From the NCBI GenBank assembly GCA_964605365.1, contig CAZSCF010000009.1, positions 1-23,975 on the forward strand: DNA of 23,975 nucleotides, in the 5' to 3' direction. This DNA comes from CAZSCF01 sp964605365 (GTDB taxonomy: Bacteria; Patescibacteriota; Minisyncoccia; Moranbacterales; UBA2206). Both the position numbers and the translations under genes were made by a program. This document shows positions 1 to 7,560 of the stretch, piece by piece. The notes below the pieces were generated by a model. That model had not been told where the DNA came from. It saw nothing but the letters and a program-made list of their open reading frames with translations, and ran no database searches. Within the stretch, counting starts at the first letter, position 1. Each line of letters starts with the position of its first letter.

Positions 1-10
1 CACCGCATTA

Positions 11-39
11 AAAAAGACTGTGGAAATCACAGTCTTTTT
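11..39. terminator. Bidirectional Rho-independent terminator after phoH
   Basis: A perfect 12-bp stem (AAAAAGACTGTG at 11-22 pairs with CACAGTCTTTTT at 28-39) closes a 5-nt loop. It has an A-tract on one side and a T-tract on the other, so it can stop transcription from either direction. It lies 25 bases past the phoH stop codon (minus strand). Confidence 0.85.
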
Positions 40-63
40 GTTGTTCAGCAGCGCAGTGCCGAA

Positions 64-1341
64 TTAAAGTATTTTTGCAAAACGGTCGGCAACATCACTC
101 CGAACGCTTTTCTCTAGGTTTAAAAAACAAAAATCCTCCTCATTGATTGATCTGGCGATTAAAAAGGCCAAACCATTACTTTCCTTGTCCAAATATGGAG
201 TATCGATCTGATCTAAATCTCCTGTAAAAATTATTTTACTTCCATACCCCAATCTGGTAACCAACGTTTTGGCATCAAGAGGCCTAAGATTTTGGGCCTC
301 ATCAATGATAATGTAATTTTTAGGTAAAGTTCTGCCACGAATATGGGTCAGAGACTCAATTTCAAGCACCTCGCTGTCAATAAGATATTGATAGTTAGGA
401 TAGTTTTTTTTCGTATCCTTGTTTCCGCTCTTGTCCTTTGACGTTTTGGTCAGAAATTCCAAATTGTCATAAATTGGACGCATCCAGGGATTAATTTTTT
501 CAATCAAATCCCCAGGTAAAAATCCCAATTCATATCCATTCATCGGAACTGTCGGTCTAGCCACCACCACTTTATCAAAAAGTGGATCATTCTTTGTAGT
601 CTGCTGAAGAGCCGCCGCTAAAGCCAGCAGCGTTTTGCCTGTTCCGGCTCTGCCTGTAAGTGCGACCACATGTATATCCGGACTTACAAGGGCATCCATG
701 GCACAAATTTGCTCGATATTTTTAGGAGAAATACCAAACAAAGATCTTTCGGTTCTTATGGAGCAGTTGCAGCCTTCGCCCCAAAAACGCAAGATTTCTT
801 TTCCATCTTCAAGCTGCTGATAACGAACGGAAAATATCCCATTAGCATAGTCCTCTCCATTCAATATTTTGCCGTATCTGCTAAACATAGAAGTCTTATC
901 ACGTTCGTAATCCTGTGCCTGAATACCCATTGCCTCCGATTTTATCCTGACGCCGGCATCTTTGGATATCATGACCACATTCTTAACTTTCTTCTTTTTT
1001 AAATCAAGGGCGCAAGAAATAATCAAATTGTCCGCATTCTTTTCGGAAAAATGATTCCTCTTGCCAATCCCTATCGTCAACTTGCCTCCGCCCGGTAATT
1101 CAGCTCCCTCGACGATTCTTCCTTTCATGAAGGACCAAATACTTTTTAAAGCTTTGCGTGCAGAATATGGTACTACGCCGACACCAGATTTAAGATTGTC
1201 CAATTCCTCTATAACCATAATTGGAATCAGAACGTCATTTTCTTCAAATGAACTCAGAGCCGATGGATCGTGAATCAAAACATTAGTGTCCAAAACAAAT
1301 GTCTTTTTCTCGCCACTGTTACTGTCAGATTCGTCTGCCAT
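64..1341 (-). CDS. phoH: PhoH family protein with N-terminal PIN domain
   Basis: 425 aa, the usual size of PhoH2/YlaK-type proteins that join a PIN ribonuclease domain to a PhoH ATPase/helicase. The PIN domain fills about residues 13-150 and opens with the acidic motif FVLDTNVLIHD (Asp18). The PhoH domain has a Walker A motif GRAGTGKT at 230-237 and a Walker B-like IIIDEAQN at 344-351, followed by GDLDQID. Known PhoH2 proteins couple ATP use to RNA unwinding and cleavage; the cellular role here is inferred. The ATG start is supported by one of the two clear Shine-Dalgarno sequences in the window (AAAGGAG about 8 nt upstream). tRNA-Arg lies 48 bp upstream on the same strand, so the two may be co-transcribed. 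A strong terminator follows. Confidence 0.93.
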   Translation of the reverse strand: MADESDSNSGEKKTFVLDTNVLIHDPSALSSFEENDVLIPIMVIEELDNLKSGVGVVPYSARKALKSIWSFMKGRIVEGAELPGGGKLTIGIGKRNHFSEKNADNLIISCALDLKKKKVKNVVMISKDAGVRIKSEAMGIQAQDYERDKTSMFSRYGKILNGEDYANGIFSVRYQQLEDGKEILRFWGEGCNCSIRTERSLFGISPKNIEQICAMDALVSPDIHVVALTGRAGTGKTLLALAAALQQTTKNDPLFDKVVVARPTVPMNGYELGFLPGDLIEKINPWMRPIYDNLEFLTKTSKDKSGNKDTKKNYPNYQYLIDSEVLEIESLTHIRGRTLPKNYIIIDEAQNLRPLDAKTLVTRLGYGSKIIFTGDLDQIDTPYLDKESNGLAFLIARSINEEDFCFLNLEKSVRSDVADRFAKIL

Positions 1342-1389
1342 ATTTTATTCTCCTTTCTTTTTTAAAGAACAAAAAAATAGTTCTCCCTG

Positions 1390-1462
1390 TGCGCTTGGCA
1401 GGAATCGAACCTACGACCTTCTGGACCGCAACCAGACGCTCTATCCACTGAGCTACAAGCGC
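1390..1462 (-). tRNA. tRNA-Arg, anticodon GCG
   Basis: A complete cloverleaf of 73 nt. The acceptor GCGCTTG/CAAGCGC is perfectly paired, the D-loop carries GGA, the anticodon stem TCTGG/CCAGA closes the loop TTGCGGT, the T-loop is TTCGATT and the discriminator is A. The anticodon GCG reads CGC and CGU. Most bacteria use ACG (read as inosine) for this box, so a G34 version is unusual. CCA is not encoded (the discriminator is followed by CAG). Confidence 0.93.
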
Positions 1463-1529
1463 AATTTTATATTTTTACAAAAAACCTTTGAGTTAAACCA
1501 ATAGTAACCGCGATACTTTTCCCACTAGT

Positions 1530-1544
1530 CTACCGACAGACAGG
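1530..1544. repeat. Partial copy of the CCTGYCTGCCGGCAG dispersed repeat
   Basis: CTACCGACAGACAGG between tRNA-Arg and recG. It is a half-copy of the GC-rich palindrome seen complete at 7484-7503, and stands out in an AT-rich spacer. The rest of the spacer (1463-1600) shows no gene. Confidence 0.5.
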
Positions 1545-1604
1545 GTTACAAACGTAAAATATTGCCTCTCTATCATAAACGCACTTCATCTAAAAGACAA
1601 GTTG

Positions 1605-1619
1605 GGCTATACTATAGCC
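1605..1619 (+). promoter_or_regulatory. recG -10 box placed for a leaderless mRNA, inside a palindrome
   Basis: TATACT (1608-1613) lies six bases before the ATG at 1620, so transcription should start at or next to the A of the start codon. The -35 side (TTCATC, 1585-1590) is poor. The box sits inside a perfect 7-bp inverted repeat, GGCTATA-C-TATAGCC (1605-1619), which could be an operator. No Shine-Dalgarno is present. Confidence 0.55.
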
Positions 1620-3821
1620 ATGTTAAACATCAAAACCCCTCTCAAAAACATTCCTCTTATCAATGAAAAATACCAAAAGATTTTGGAAAAAATCGGCCTC
1701 CAAACGGTTGAAGATTTTTTATTTTATTTTCCTTTTCGCTATGACGATTTTTCTAAAATAGTTTCTTCGGAAGAAAAATATTTACATGAAGTCATTACTA
1801 TCGAGGGTAAAATTATAAAGAAAAAATTGAATCGCATTTTTAAGAGAAGAATGACCATCACAGAAATAACCCTGGCAGACAAGAATGAAACTCTGATCAA
1901 AGCTATTTGGTTCAATCAGCCTTTTATTTATGAAAATCTCAAGGAAAATGACGTTTTACGCCTTAGCGGCAAACTGATTTTAAATGGAAAACATTTTTCC
2001 ATGACCGGACCGGCCTGGGAAAAAGCTTCGCGTGAAACAACTCATACCGGTCGTTTGGTGCCGATCTATAACGAAACTCGAGGCATTACTTCCAAATGGA
2101 TCCGCTGGCAAATGAAAATATTTTTAGAAAAAACAAATCTGATTGATCCGATTCCGACTGACATTCTTAAAAAATTCCATTTGCCGGACATCAAATCGGC
2201 CTTGACACAAATTCATTTTCCGGATTCAGCTGAAAAACTTTTGCTTTCACAAAAAAGATTTGCTTTTCAAGAAATGCTTCTGATTCAACTTAAATCTTTG
2301 CAAACCAAAGCTGAATGGAAAGCCCAATCCTCTTTGCAAATCAAATTCGATGAAAAGTTAATCCAAAACTTTGTTTCTCGTTTGCCCTTCAAACTGACTA
2401 ATGCCCAAAGAAAGTCTTCTTTTGAAATACTAAAAGATTTAGAAAAATCACAGCCCATGAATCGTCTTCTGAATGGAGATGTCGGATCAGGCAAAACCAT
2501 TGTAGCTGCTATTGCATTTTTGCAAGCTATGCAAGTCGGACATCAAGCAGCTCTTATGGCTCCAACAGAAGTCTTGGCTCGCCAACATTTTGAAAAAATC
2601 CGCCAGCTGTTTGAAAAATATGATTTCAAAATTGCCCTATTGACCGGGTCATATAAAATGACTTGTCATCCCAAGCGTAGCGAAGCAATCTCATCTTCAA
2701 ATACAAAAAATACAAAAGAGATTGCCACGGTCGCTACGCTCCCTCGCAATGACATAATAAAAAAAATAAAATCCGGCGAGATAGATCTGGTCATTGGAAC
2801 CCACGCCCTTATTCAAAAAGATGTTAAATTTAAAAATTTGGCTTTGGTTGTTGTAGACGAACAACATCGTTTTGGCGTTGCTCAGCGCGCTTATCTTCAA
2901 CAAAATACCATGCAAATGAAAGATGGGTCGAAAAAATCCATTCCTCATCTTTTAACCATGACTGCCACTCCCATTCCCAGAACCCTAGCCATTGCTTTTT
3001 CTGGTAATTTAGATATTTCCATCTTGGATGAAATGCCCAAAAACAGAAAGAAAATCATCACTCAAATAATTTCCCCGCCAAAAAGAACCTCGGCTTATGA
3101 ATTCATTCGCCAGCAAATCAAAATTGGCCGGCAAGTTTTCATCATCCTGCCCTTGGTGGAAGAACCCAAAATTATGACCGAAATTAACCCCGTTAAATCC
3201 ACCGAAGGTGGTACGACTTTGCCGCAATTTAACGGGGTAAAAGCAGCTGTTCAGGAGCACAAAAGATTATCTGAAGAGATTTTCCCGGAATTTAGCCTGG
3301 GCCTGATGCATGGCAGACTGAAAACCAAGGAAAAAGAAACTATTATGCAAAATTTTTCAGACAAAAAATTAGATATTTTGGTTTCCACTTCTGTCGTTGA
3401 GGTTGGTATCGATATTCCTAATGCTTCAGTTATGGTTATTGAAGATGCCGACCGCTTTGGTCTTTCTCAATTGCATCAGTTCCGTGGACGTGTTGGTCGG
3501 GATATTCACCAGTCATATTGTTTGCTTTTTACAAATTCTGATTCACAAAAATCCACTGACAGACTTAAAGCTTTAGTGGAAAGTTCTGATGGCTTCAAGA
3601 TCGCCGAAAAAGATTTGCAACTCCGCGGACCAGGACAATTTTTTGGAACCTTGCAATCCGGATTACCAGATATTGCCATGGAAAATTTGACCAATATCAA
3701 ACTCATTCAATTCGTCCGAACAGAAGCCAAAGAAATTTTGCAAGCTGATCCAAAATTAAAAAAGCATCCCCTGCTCAAAGATGCTCTGCAAAAATTTCAA
3801 AAAAAAATCCATTTGGAGTGA
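1620..3821 (+). CDS. recG: ATP-dependent DNA helicase RecG, with two in-frame repeat insertions
   Basis: 733 aa from the ATG at 1620; a TTG at 1602 is in frame but lies upstream of the likely transcription start. RecG remodels stalled replication forks and branch-migrates Holliday junctions. The N-terminal wedge/OB region is followed by a superfamily 2 helicase core with Walker A GDVGSGKT (about residue 286), the DEQH box VVDEQHRFG (about 412), TATPIPRTLA, and the late motif QFRGRVGRDIHQSYC. Two segments do not belong to the family. Residues about 349-379, between GSYK and KSGEIDLVIGTHAL, are encoded by a palindromic repeat (2664-2754). Residues about 522-541, after LVEEPKI, are encoded by a second one (3184-3240). 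Both are in frame and all core motifs remain, so the protein is probably functional, with the inserts as loops. Confidence 0.96.
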   Translation: MLNIKTPLKNIPLINEKYQKILEKIGLQTVEDFLFYFPFRYDDFSKIVSSEEKYLHEVITIEGKIIKKKLNRIFKRRMTITEITLADKNETLIKAIWFNQPFIYENLKENDVLRLSGKLILNGKHFSMTGPAWEKASRETTHTGRLVPIYNETRGITSKWIRWQMKIFLEKTNLIDPIPTDILKKFHLPDIKSALTQIHFPDSAEKLLLSQKRFAFQEMLLIQLKSLQTKAEWKAQSSLQIKFDEKLIQNFVSRLPFKLTNAQRKSSFEILKDLEKSQPMNRLLNGDVGSGKTIVAAIAFLQAMQVGHQAALMAPTEVLARQHFEKIRQLFEKYDFKIALLTGSYKMTCHPKRSEAISSSNTKNTKEIATVATLPRNDIIKKIKSGEIDLVIGTHALIQKDVKFKNLALVVVDEQHRFGVAQRAYLQQNTMQMKDGSKKSIPHLLTMTATPIPRTLAIAFSGNLDISILDEMPKNRKKIITQIISPPKRTSAYEFIRQQIKIGRQVFIILPLVEEPKIMTEINPVKSTEGGTTLPQFNGVKAAVQEHKRLSEEIFPEFSLGLMHGRLKTKEKETIMQNFSDKKLDILVSTSVVEVGIDIPNASVMVIEDADRFGLSQLHQFRGRVGRDIHQSYCLLFTNSDSQKSTDRLKALVESSDGFKIAEKDLQLRGPGQFFGTLQSGLPDIAMENLTNIKLIQFVRTEAKEILQADPKLKKHPLLKDALQKFQKKIHLE
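2664..2754. repeat. Palindromic repeat element inserted in frame in recG (RPE-like)
   Basis: The left arm TGTCATCCCAAGCGTAGCGA (from 2664) and the right arm ending TCGCAATGACA (2744-2754) are imperfect inverted copies. Both contain CGTAGCGA/TCGCTACG and CAATCTC/GAGATTG. The centre is a near-tandem AATACAAAA. The translated insert (HPKRSEAIS... ATLPRND) is the kind of peptide made by protein-embedded palindromic elements known from Rickettsia. The gene stays open across it. Confidence 0.8.
3184..3240. repeat. Second palindromic element inserted in frame in recG
   Basis: Outer arms ACCCCGTTAAAT and ATTTAACGGGGT (12 bp, perfect, apart from one extra A in the flanking TTA) enclose an inner hairpin CCACC-GAA-GGTGG (3199-3211). 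It replaces a short loop before the conserved GLMHGRLK helicase motif. The terminal arms resemble those of the inverted repeat at 22694-22847. Confidence 0.75.
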
Positions 3822-3846
3822 TTTTAAAGGCGATGATTTAAAATCA
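3819..3846. other. Hairpin over the recG stop codon
   Basis: TGATTTTAAA (3819-3828, starting with the recG TGA) pairs perfectly with TTTAAAATCA (3837-3846) around an 8-nt loop. It lies between convergent recG and a small minus-strand gene. There is no T-tract, so a terminator role is uncertain. Confidence 0.4.
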
Positions 3847-3874
3847 AACCACCGCCCACACTTTACCAAAATGA

Positions 3875-4096
3875 TCACTTTACGCGGTACATTCTGTACC
3901 AGAAATAAAGATACAGCAGGAGACCAACCAAGGAAAGAGCAGAAAAAATATACTCAAAAAATTTTTGATTTACGGCTATTTCTTTGCCAAAAACTACTAA
4001 CATCATTACAACAACCACAAAGACAACTGCCGCCGTAATGATTGCCGCTATAAAATTACAGCGGCTTTCTTGTTTTTTTGAAAGCGCAATTTTCAT
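3875..4096 (-). CDS. Small membrane protein of unknown function (two TM segments)
   Basis: 73 aa and not recognised as a named family. Two hydrophobic segments are visible: about 16-36 (IAAIITAAVVFVVVVMMLVVF) and about 48-66 (IFSALSLVGLLLYLYFWY). The N-terminus is basic (MKIALSKKQESR) and the C-terminus is positive, so a two-helix inner-membrane protein is likely. The gene is well supported by a strong Shine-Dalgarno (AAAGGAGGGG) just before the ATG and a plausible extended -10 further up. It is the last gene of the minus-strand run alr, hydrolase, glycosyltransferase, but with its own promoter-like signal. It could be a small regulator of an envelope enzyme; nothing in the sequence proves that. 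Confidence 0.75.
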   Translation of the reverse strand: MKIALSKKQESRCNFIAAIITAAVVFVVVVMMLVVFGKEIAVNQKFFEYIFSALSLVGLLLYLYFWYRMYRVK

Positions 4097-4124
4097 CCTT
4101 CCCCTCCTTTTAAAATTTTATTTT

Positions 4125-4133
4125 ATTATGCCA
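4125..4133 (-). promoter_or_regulatory. Extended -10 promoter for the small membrane protein
   Basis: On the minus strand, TGG followed by CATAAT forms an extended -10. The predicted start near 4118 leaves a short leader carrying the AAGGAGGGG ribosome-binding site. A TTGACA at 4157-4162 is too far from this -10 (23 bp) to be its partner. Confidence 0.4.
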
Positions 4134-4198
4134 AACTTAGACTAAATTTTCATTTTTGTCAATATTTTGATTGTCTAAACAAATTCCAGAATCCATGT

Positions 4199-4212
4199 CT
4201 ATCGACAGGCAG
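4199..4212. repeat. Partial dispersed repeat forming the 3' end of the glycosyltransferase gene
   Basis: CTATCGACAGGCAG is a half-copy of the GC-rich palindrome family. It supplies the stop codon and last residues (SACR) of the glycosyltransferase, so the original C-terminus was probably altered when it arrived. Confidence 0.5.
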
Positions 4213-5374
4213 AAGGTTCTAGATAGAGTTTGGATTTTATGGTTTTTTTATAAACCTCCAACATTTTTTCGGCGCAAACTGAAGCGGTATATTTTTCTCT
4301 GACAATTCTGGCCGACTCTTCTGACATTCTTTTTCTGAGACTACCATCCGTTATAAGCCTCTCTACAGTCGCAGCAAATTCACTTTTATTCTCCAAAACT
4401 AAAAATCCATTTACATTATTCTCCACCAAACTCTCAACTCCGGAAGCCTTGATAGCCGCAATAGGAAGGCCCATATACATAGCTTCGGTTATAATCATGC
4501 CCTGAGTTTCAGATTTTGAAGCATAAACAAAAATATCTCCTGCCGCATAATAATTTTTAAGATTTCCTCTGTCGATTATTCCGGCAAAAATAATCCTGTC
4601 ATCAAGTTTTTCTTTCCTGGCTTCTTCTTTTAATTTTTGAACGAGATACCCGTCTCCAACTAACATAAACTTTGCATTGGAATTTCTTTTTAAAACTTCC
4701 GTGACTGATTCAAAAAGAAAATCGATATTTTTTTCAGCTGTTAAGCGCGAAACTAAAAGTAGCAAAATCTCATTCTCTTTTATGCCATACTTTTCACGAA
4801 TTTTTTTTCTGTCAAAATTTTCAAATTCTTTCTCGTCGACCCCGGTTGTAACAGAAACAATTTCGTTTTCAACTCCCCATTTCTGAATAATTGGTACAAC
4901 CGAATCGGTTGGCACAATCACTTTATCCGCTCGATTGGCGTATTTGACCGCTTTTTTAATTATCCAATTAGCTGAAAACTTTTGCGGTAAAAAAGGAACA
5001 AAATTAGTGTATCGATCATAAAGCGTATGCCAGGTAAAGACGAGCGGCACGTTTTTTTTCTTAGCCCACTTTATCGCAGCTGTTCCCAAAAGATTGGGAT
5101 GGTGAGAATGAATGATATCGATTTGCAAAGCTTCAATGGTTTTGTCCATTTTTGAAGAATAAGGAATCCCGAGCGGCAACCTGAATTTTATTTCAATATC
5201 TAACGAGGGATAGCGAAAAACATTTTTATTCTCATCAACATAGCCGGGAAAATTGGGTGCAAAAACAAAAACAGTGTGTCCAAGAGATTCGAATTCTTTG
5301 CGAAAAGTTTCGATTGACATTGGCACACCATAAATATTAGGTAGGTAGTTGTTTGTAAAAAAAGCAATATTCAT
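4199..5374 (-). CDS. GT4-family glycosyltransferase
   Basis: 391 aa with the GT-B two-domain fold of family GT4. The N-terminal acceptor domain starts with NIAFFTNNYLPNIYGVPMSIE, and IIHSHHPNLLG lies at 88-97. The C-terminal donor domain has LLLLVSRLTAEKN (204-216) and the EX7E signature SETQGMIITEAM (Glu289, Glu297). These enzymes transfer a sugar from a nucleotide-sugar to a lipid or glycan; the closest resemblance by eye is to diacylglycerol glucosyltransferases and mannosyltransferases of the PimB type, but the substrate cannot be read from the sequence. The ATG is 5 bases after the hydrolase stop, so the two are co-translated. The last residues (EPSACR) come from a repeat fragment. Confidence 0.9.
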   Translation of the reverse strand: MNIAFFTNNYLPNIYGVPMSIETFRKEFESLGHTVFVFAPNFPGYVDENKNVFRYPSLDIEIKFRLPLGIPYSSKMDKTIEALQIDIIHSHHPNLLGTAAIKWAKKKNVPLVFTWHTLYDRYTNFVPFLPQKFSANWIIKKAVKYANRADKVIVPTDSVVPIIQKWGVENEIVSVTTGVDEKEFENFDRKKIREKYGIKENEILLLLVSRLTAEKNIDFLFESVTEVLKRNSNAKFMLVGDGYLVQKLKEEARKEKLDDRIIFAGIIDRGNLKNYYAAGDIFVYASKSETQGMIITEAMYMGLPIAAIKASGVESLVENNVNGFLVLENKSEFAATVERLITDGSLRKRMSEESARIVREKYTASVCAEKMLEVYKKTIKSKLYLEPSACR

Positions 5375-5379
5375 AACAT

Positions 5380-6201
5380 TTAATTTTCTTCAATAAATTC
5401 GGCTATATTCTCAAAAACATGTTCGTTTTTTATATCCGAAATAAAAGTATGATAGGCTTTTTCTAAATATTTTTTCTTCTTTATTTTTGAATTGATTCCG
5501 GTATATATTTTTTCCAAGCTATTTCTGGAAACAATATGATCATGTTTTGATTGAATTATAAAAACCGGCTGAGTTATTTGCGAAAGTTTTTTCCTGGAAA
5601 TCCTAATCAATTCCAGCACTTCAAGCGCGCTTTTGATGGAATATTTCTGATAAGAAATTATTCGAGTAATCGTAGTTGAGGCTCCAAATGTCGGTGGATA
5701 ATACTTATTATTGTATTTCTTGAACGGCAATAATATTTTACCAAAAACTTCCAGTATTCTTTCAAAATTTATTCTATATGGAGCTGCCATTAAAACAAGC
5801 CCGTTAATTTCAGGTCTTTCTGCGGCCAATAGCATGGCTAAATTTGCTCCAATAGAAGTGCCTCCGATATAAATCTGGCCACAATCTTTTTTTATTTCAT
5901 TCAGGGCTATCGACAAATCTTCCAGCCATTCGTGCCAAGTTATATTTTCCAAATTTTCCGGTTTTGTTCCATGTCCTCTGAGCAACGGTCCGAATACTGT
6001 GAACCCCTTTTCATTCAAGTATTTTCCTAAACGCCTAACCTCATAAGGAGTAGATGTCCAGCCGTGAACCAAAATTATTCCCTTGCCATTAGTTCCTCTA
6101 AAATAGAATGGCTGATTAATCAAATTTTTTTCCTCCTCAAAAGTAAGTTTCGGATCAACGAATAAAATTCCTTTGATAGATTCTATTAACTTTGAAACCA
6201 T
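5380..6201 (-). CDS. Alpha/beta hydrolase (esterase/monoacylglycerol lipase-like)
   Basis: 273 aa from the ATG at 6201. A TTG at 6237, three bases after the alr stop, would add 12 residues and cannot be excluded, because neither start has a Shine-Dalgarno. The fold markers are VHGWTSTPYEVRRLGKYL (oxyanion loop HGW), the nucleophile elbow GTSIGAN (Ser116), an acid residue in IQSKHDHIV and the catalytic His in AYHTFISD. This combination and the length match carboxylesterases and monoglyceride lipases. No signal peptide is visible, so it is probably cytosolic or membrane-peripheral. It sits between alanine racemase and a glycosyltransferase, which suggests envelope lipid or glycan turnover (inference). 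Confidence 0.85.
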   Translation of the reverse strand: MVSKLIESIKGILFVDPKLTFEEEKNLINQPFYFRGTNGKGIILVHGWTSTPYEVRRLGKYLNEKGFTVFGPLLRGHGTKPENLENITWHEWLEDLSIALNEIKKDCGQIYIGGTSIGANLAMLLAAERPEINGLVLMAAPYRINFERILEVFGKILLPFKKYNNKYYPPTFGASTTITRIISYQKYSIKSALEVLELIRISRKKLSQITQPVFIIQSKHDHIVSRNSLEKIYTGINSKIKKKKYLEKAYHTFISDIKNEHVFENIAEFIEEN

Positions 6202-6240
6202 ATGTATTTTTAAAAATAATTTTGATACTATGCGCAAATA

Positions 6241-7386
6241 TTATTTTATAATTCTTTTTAGGTGTTGCGGGATATGAATTAAAATCTCGTAAGGAATAGT
6301 ATATGACAATTTGGCAATATTTTCAACCGAGTTATTGTCTTGCGTATTACTGCTTATAATAGTGACGTGACTGCCTAATTCAGCCTTGGGAATTACAGTA
6401 ATGTCTATTGAAGAAATATTCATACTCACCCTGCCAATAATAGGACAAAAAATGTCCCCTAATTTAAAACTTCCTAAATTGGACAATCTACGATCCACGC
6501 CCTCGAAATATCCGACAGGAACTGTTGCTACCCGCATCATCTTGTTTGCTTTATAGGTCGCATTATAACCAACACACTCTCCGGATTCAATCGTTTTTAT
6601 GGAACTCAGAACTGATCGCATCTCCAAGACCGGTTTCAGATTAAGTTTTACGAAAGGAGATGGGCTAATACCGTACAGCCCCAATCCTAATCGTACAACA
6701 TTGCTCTCAATTTTATCCGCGTACTTTACGCCGGCACTGGCTGAAAGATGAAAAAATTTTATATTTGTAAAATCATTCTTAATGAGTTTAATTGCCTTTT
6801 TCCAATTTTCAATCTGCATCATGGAAAAATTTTCTTGTTCACTGTCTGCGTCCGCCAAATGCGAGCATATTCCCTCCAAGTTTATAAATTTATTGTGTCG
6901 GATAATTTTTATAGCCTCTTCCATTTCTTGGATCAAAATTCCCTGGCGATGCATTCCGGTATCTATTTTCAAATGAAATTTCTTTTCTTTTTTCAATCTT
7001 CTGTTGATTTCTTTTAATTGCTCCAAGCTCGTAATGGCAAATGCCGTATCAAATATTTTACTATTACTAATATTTTCCGCACCCGTATAGCCGACAATCA
7101 AAATATGAGATTTTATGCCAACGCTTCGCAGAGCCATAGCTTCAAATAACGAATCCACTACAAAAAAAGCAATTTTTTCTTTGTCTAAAATATTCGCTAT
7201 CTGACTGAGGCCATGGCCATAAGCATTACTTTTTAAAACCGGAGCAAACATCAAATTTGGATATTTTCTTTTATATTCATTCAAATTATGCAGCAACTTA
7301 TCTTTATAAATCAAAACTTCCACCACTGGGTTATAGATTGCAAAAGATCTTTTTATTCTTCGAAGTATTCTGAAAATTTTCATCAT
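6241..7386 (-). CDS. alr: Alanine racemase
   Basis: 381 aa from the ATGATG at 7386, close to the usual 360-380. Alr is a PLP enzyme that interconverts L- and D-alanine, supplying D-Ala for peptidoglycan. The PLP lysine lies in APVLKSNAYGHG (Lys52). The barrel continues through LKIDTGMHRQG, EGICSHLADAD and VRLGLGLYG. The C-terminal domain has the catalytic-tyrosine region ECVGYNATYK and IIGRVSMNISSID, where Asn replaces the more usual Asp. The reading frame stays open for 84 further codons upstream, but those codons run through repeat DNA and the antisense of tRNA-Glu and are not protein. tRNA-Glu and a 14-bp hairpin lie upstream; the hydrolase gene follows immediately. Confidence 0.93.
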   Translation of the reverse strand: MMKIFRILRRIKRSFAIYNPVVEVLIYKDKLLHNLNEYKRKYPNLMFAPVLKSNAYGHGLSQIANILDKEKIAFFVVDSLFEAMALRSVGIKSHILIVGYTGAENISNSKIFDTAFAITSLEQLKEINRRLKKEKKFHLKIDTGMHRQGILIQEMEEAIKIIRHNKFINLEGICSHLADADSEQENFSMMQIENWKKAIKLIKNDFTNIKFFHLSASAGVKYADKIESNVVRLGLGLYGISPSPFVKLNLKPVLEMRSVLSSIKTIESGECVGYNATYKANKMMRVATVPVGYFEGVDRRLSNLGSFKLGDIFCPIIGRVSMNISSIDITVIPKAELGSHVTIISSNTQDNNSVENIAKLSYTIPYEILIHIPQHLKRIIK

Positions 7387-7483
7387 AAGAGAAAGTTTAC
7401 GTTTTTTATCATAAGTACAATCTAGCATAAATGGGATATTTTTTCTAATAGGCGCCGAGACGGCTTGTCTTGCTCCTTGACCG

Positions 7484-7503
7484 CCTGCCTGCCGGCAGAC
7501 AGG
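7484..7503. repeat. Full copy of the GC-rich dispersed palindrome
   Basis: CCTGCCTGCCGGCAGACAGG is a 20-bp palindrome with one mismatched pair. It is the most complete member of a family with partial copies at 1530, 4199, 8996, 9294 and 22242. Here it is fused to an inverted tRNA-Glu fragment. Confidence 0.75.
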
Positions 7504-7519
7504 TTCGAATCCCATACGC
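7502..7519 (+). pseudogene. Inverted fragment of the tRNA-Glu 3' end
   Basis: GGTTCGAATCCCATACGC on the plus strand is identical to the T-loop and acceptor part of the minus-strand tRNA-Glu (7565-7582). The 5' T-stem strand is replaced by the palindromic repeat, so the fragment cannot fold as a tRNA. Upstream (7451-7483) no matching acceptor strand is found. Confidence 0.7.
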
Positions 7520-7523
7520 ACAA

Positions 7524-7555
7524 TTTTAAAATCCACCCAGAGGTGGATTTTAAAA
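7524..7555. repeat. Perfect 14-bp hairpin between alr and tRNA-Glu
   Basis: TTTTAAAATCCACC (7524-7537) pairs perfectly with GGTGGATTTTAAAA (7542-7555) around CAGA. It lies at the centre of the larger inverted repeat formed by tRNA-Glu and its inverted fragment. It could end tRNA-Glu transcription on the minus strand, although the following T-run is short. Confidence 0.7.
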
Positions 7556-7560
7556 AACTG

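Noticed and set aside
1286..1504. Plus-strand frame with GRNRTYDLLDRNQTLYPLSY
   Set aside because: Antisense of tRNA-Arg(GCG).
3799..3821. TGA recoding as in Gracilibacteria/SR1
   Set aside because: TGA ends recG, pilN, the pilV-like gene and the 73-aa gene exactly where family length predicts; no internal in-frame TGA is needed.
4134..4162. TTGACA-17-TAAGTT as the promoter of the 73-aa gene
   Set aside because: The -10 is poor (3 of 6); the extended -10 at 4125-4133 fits the ribosome-binding site position better.
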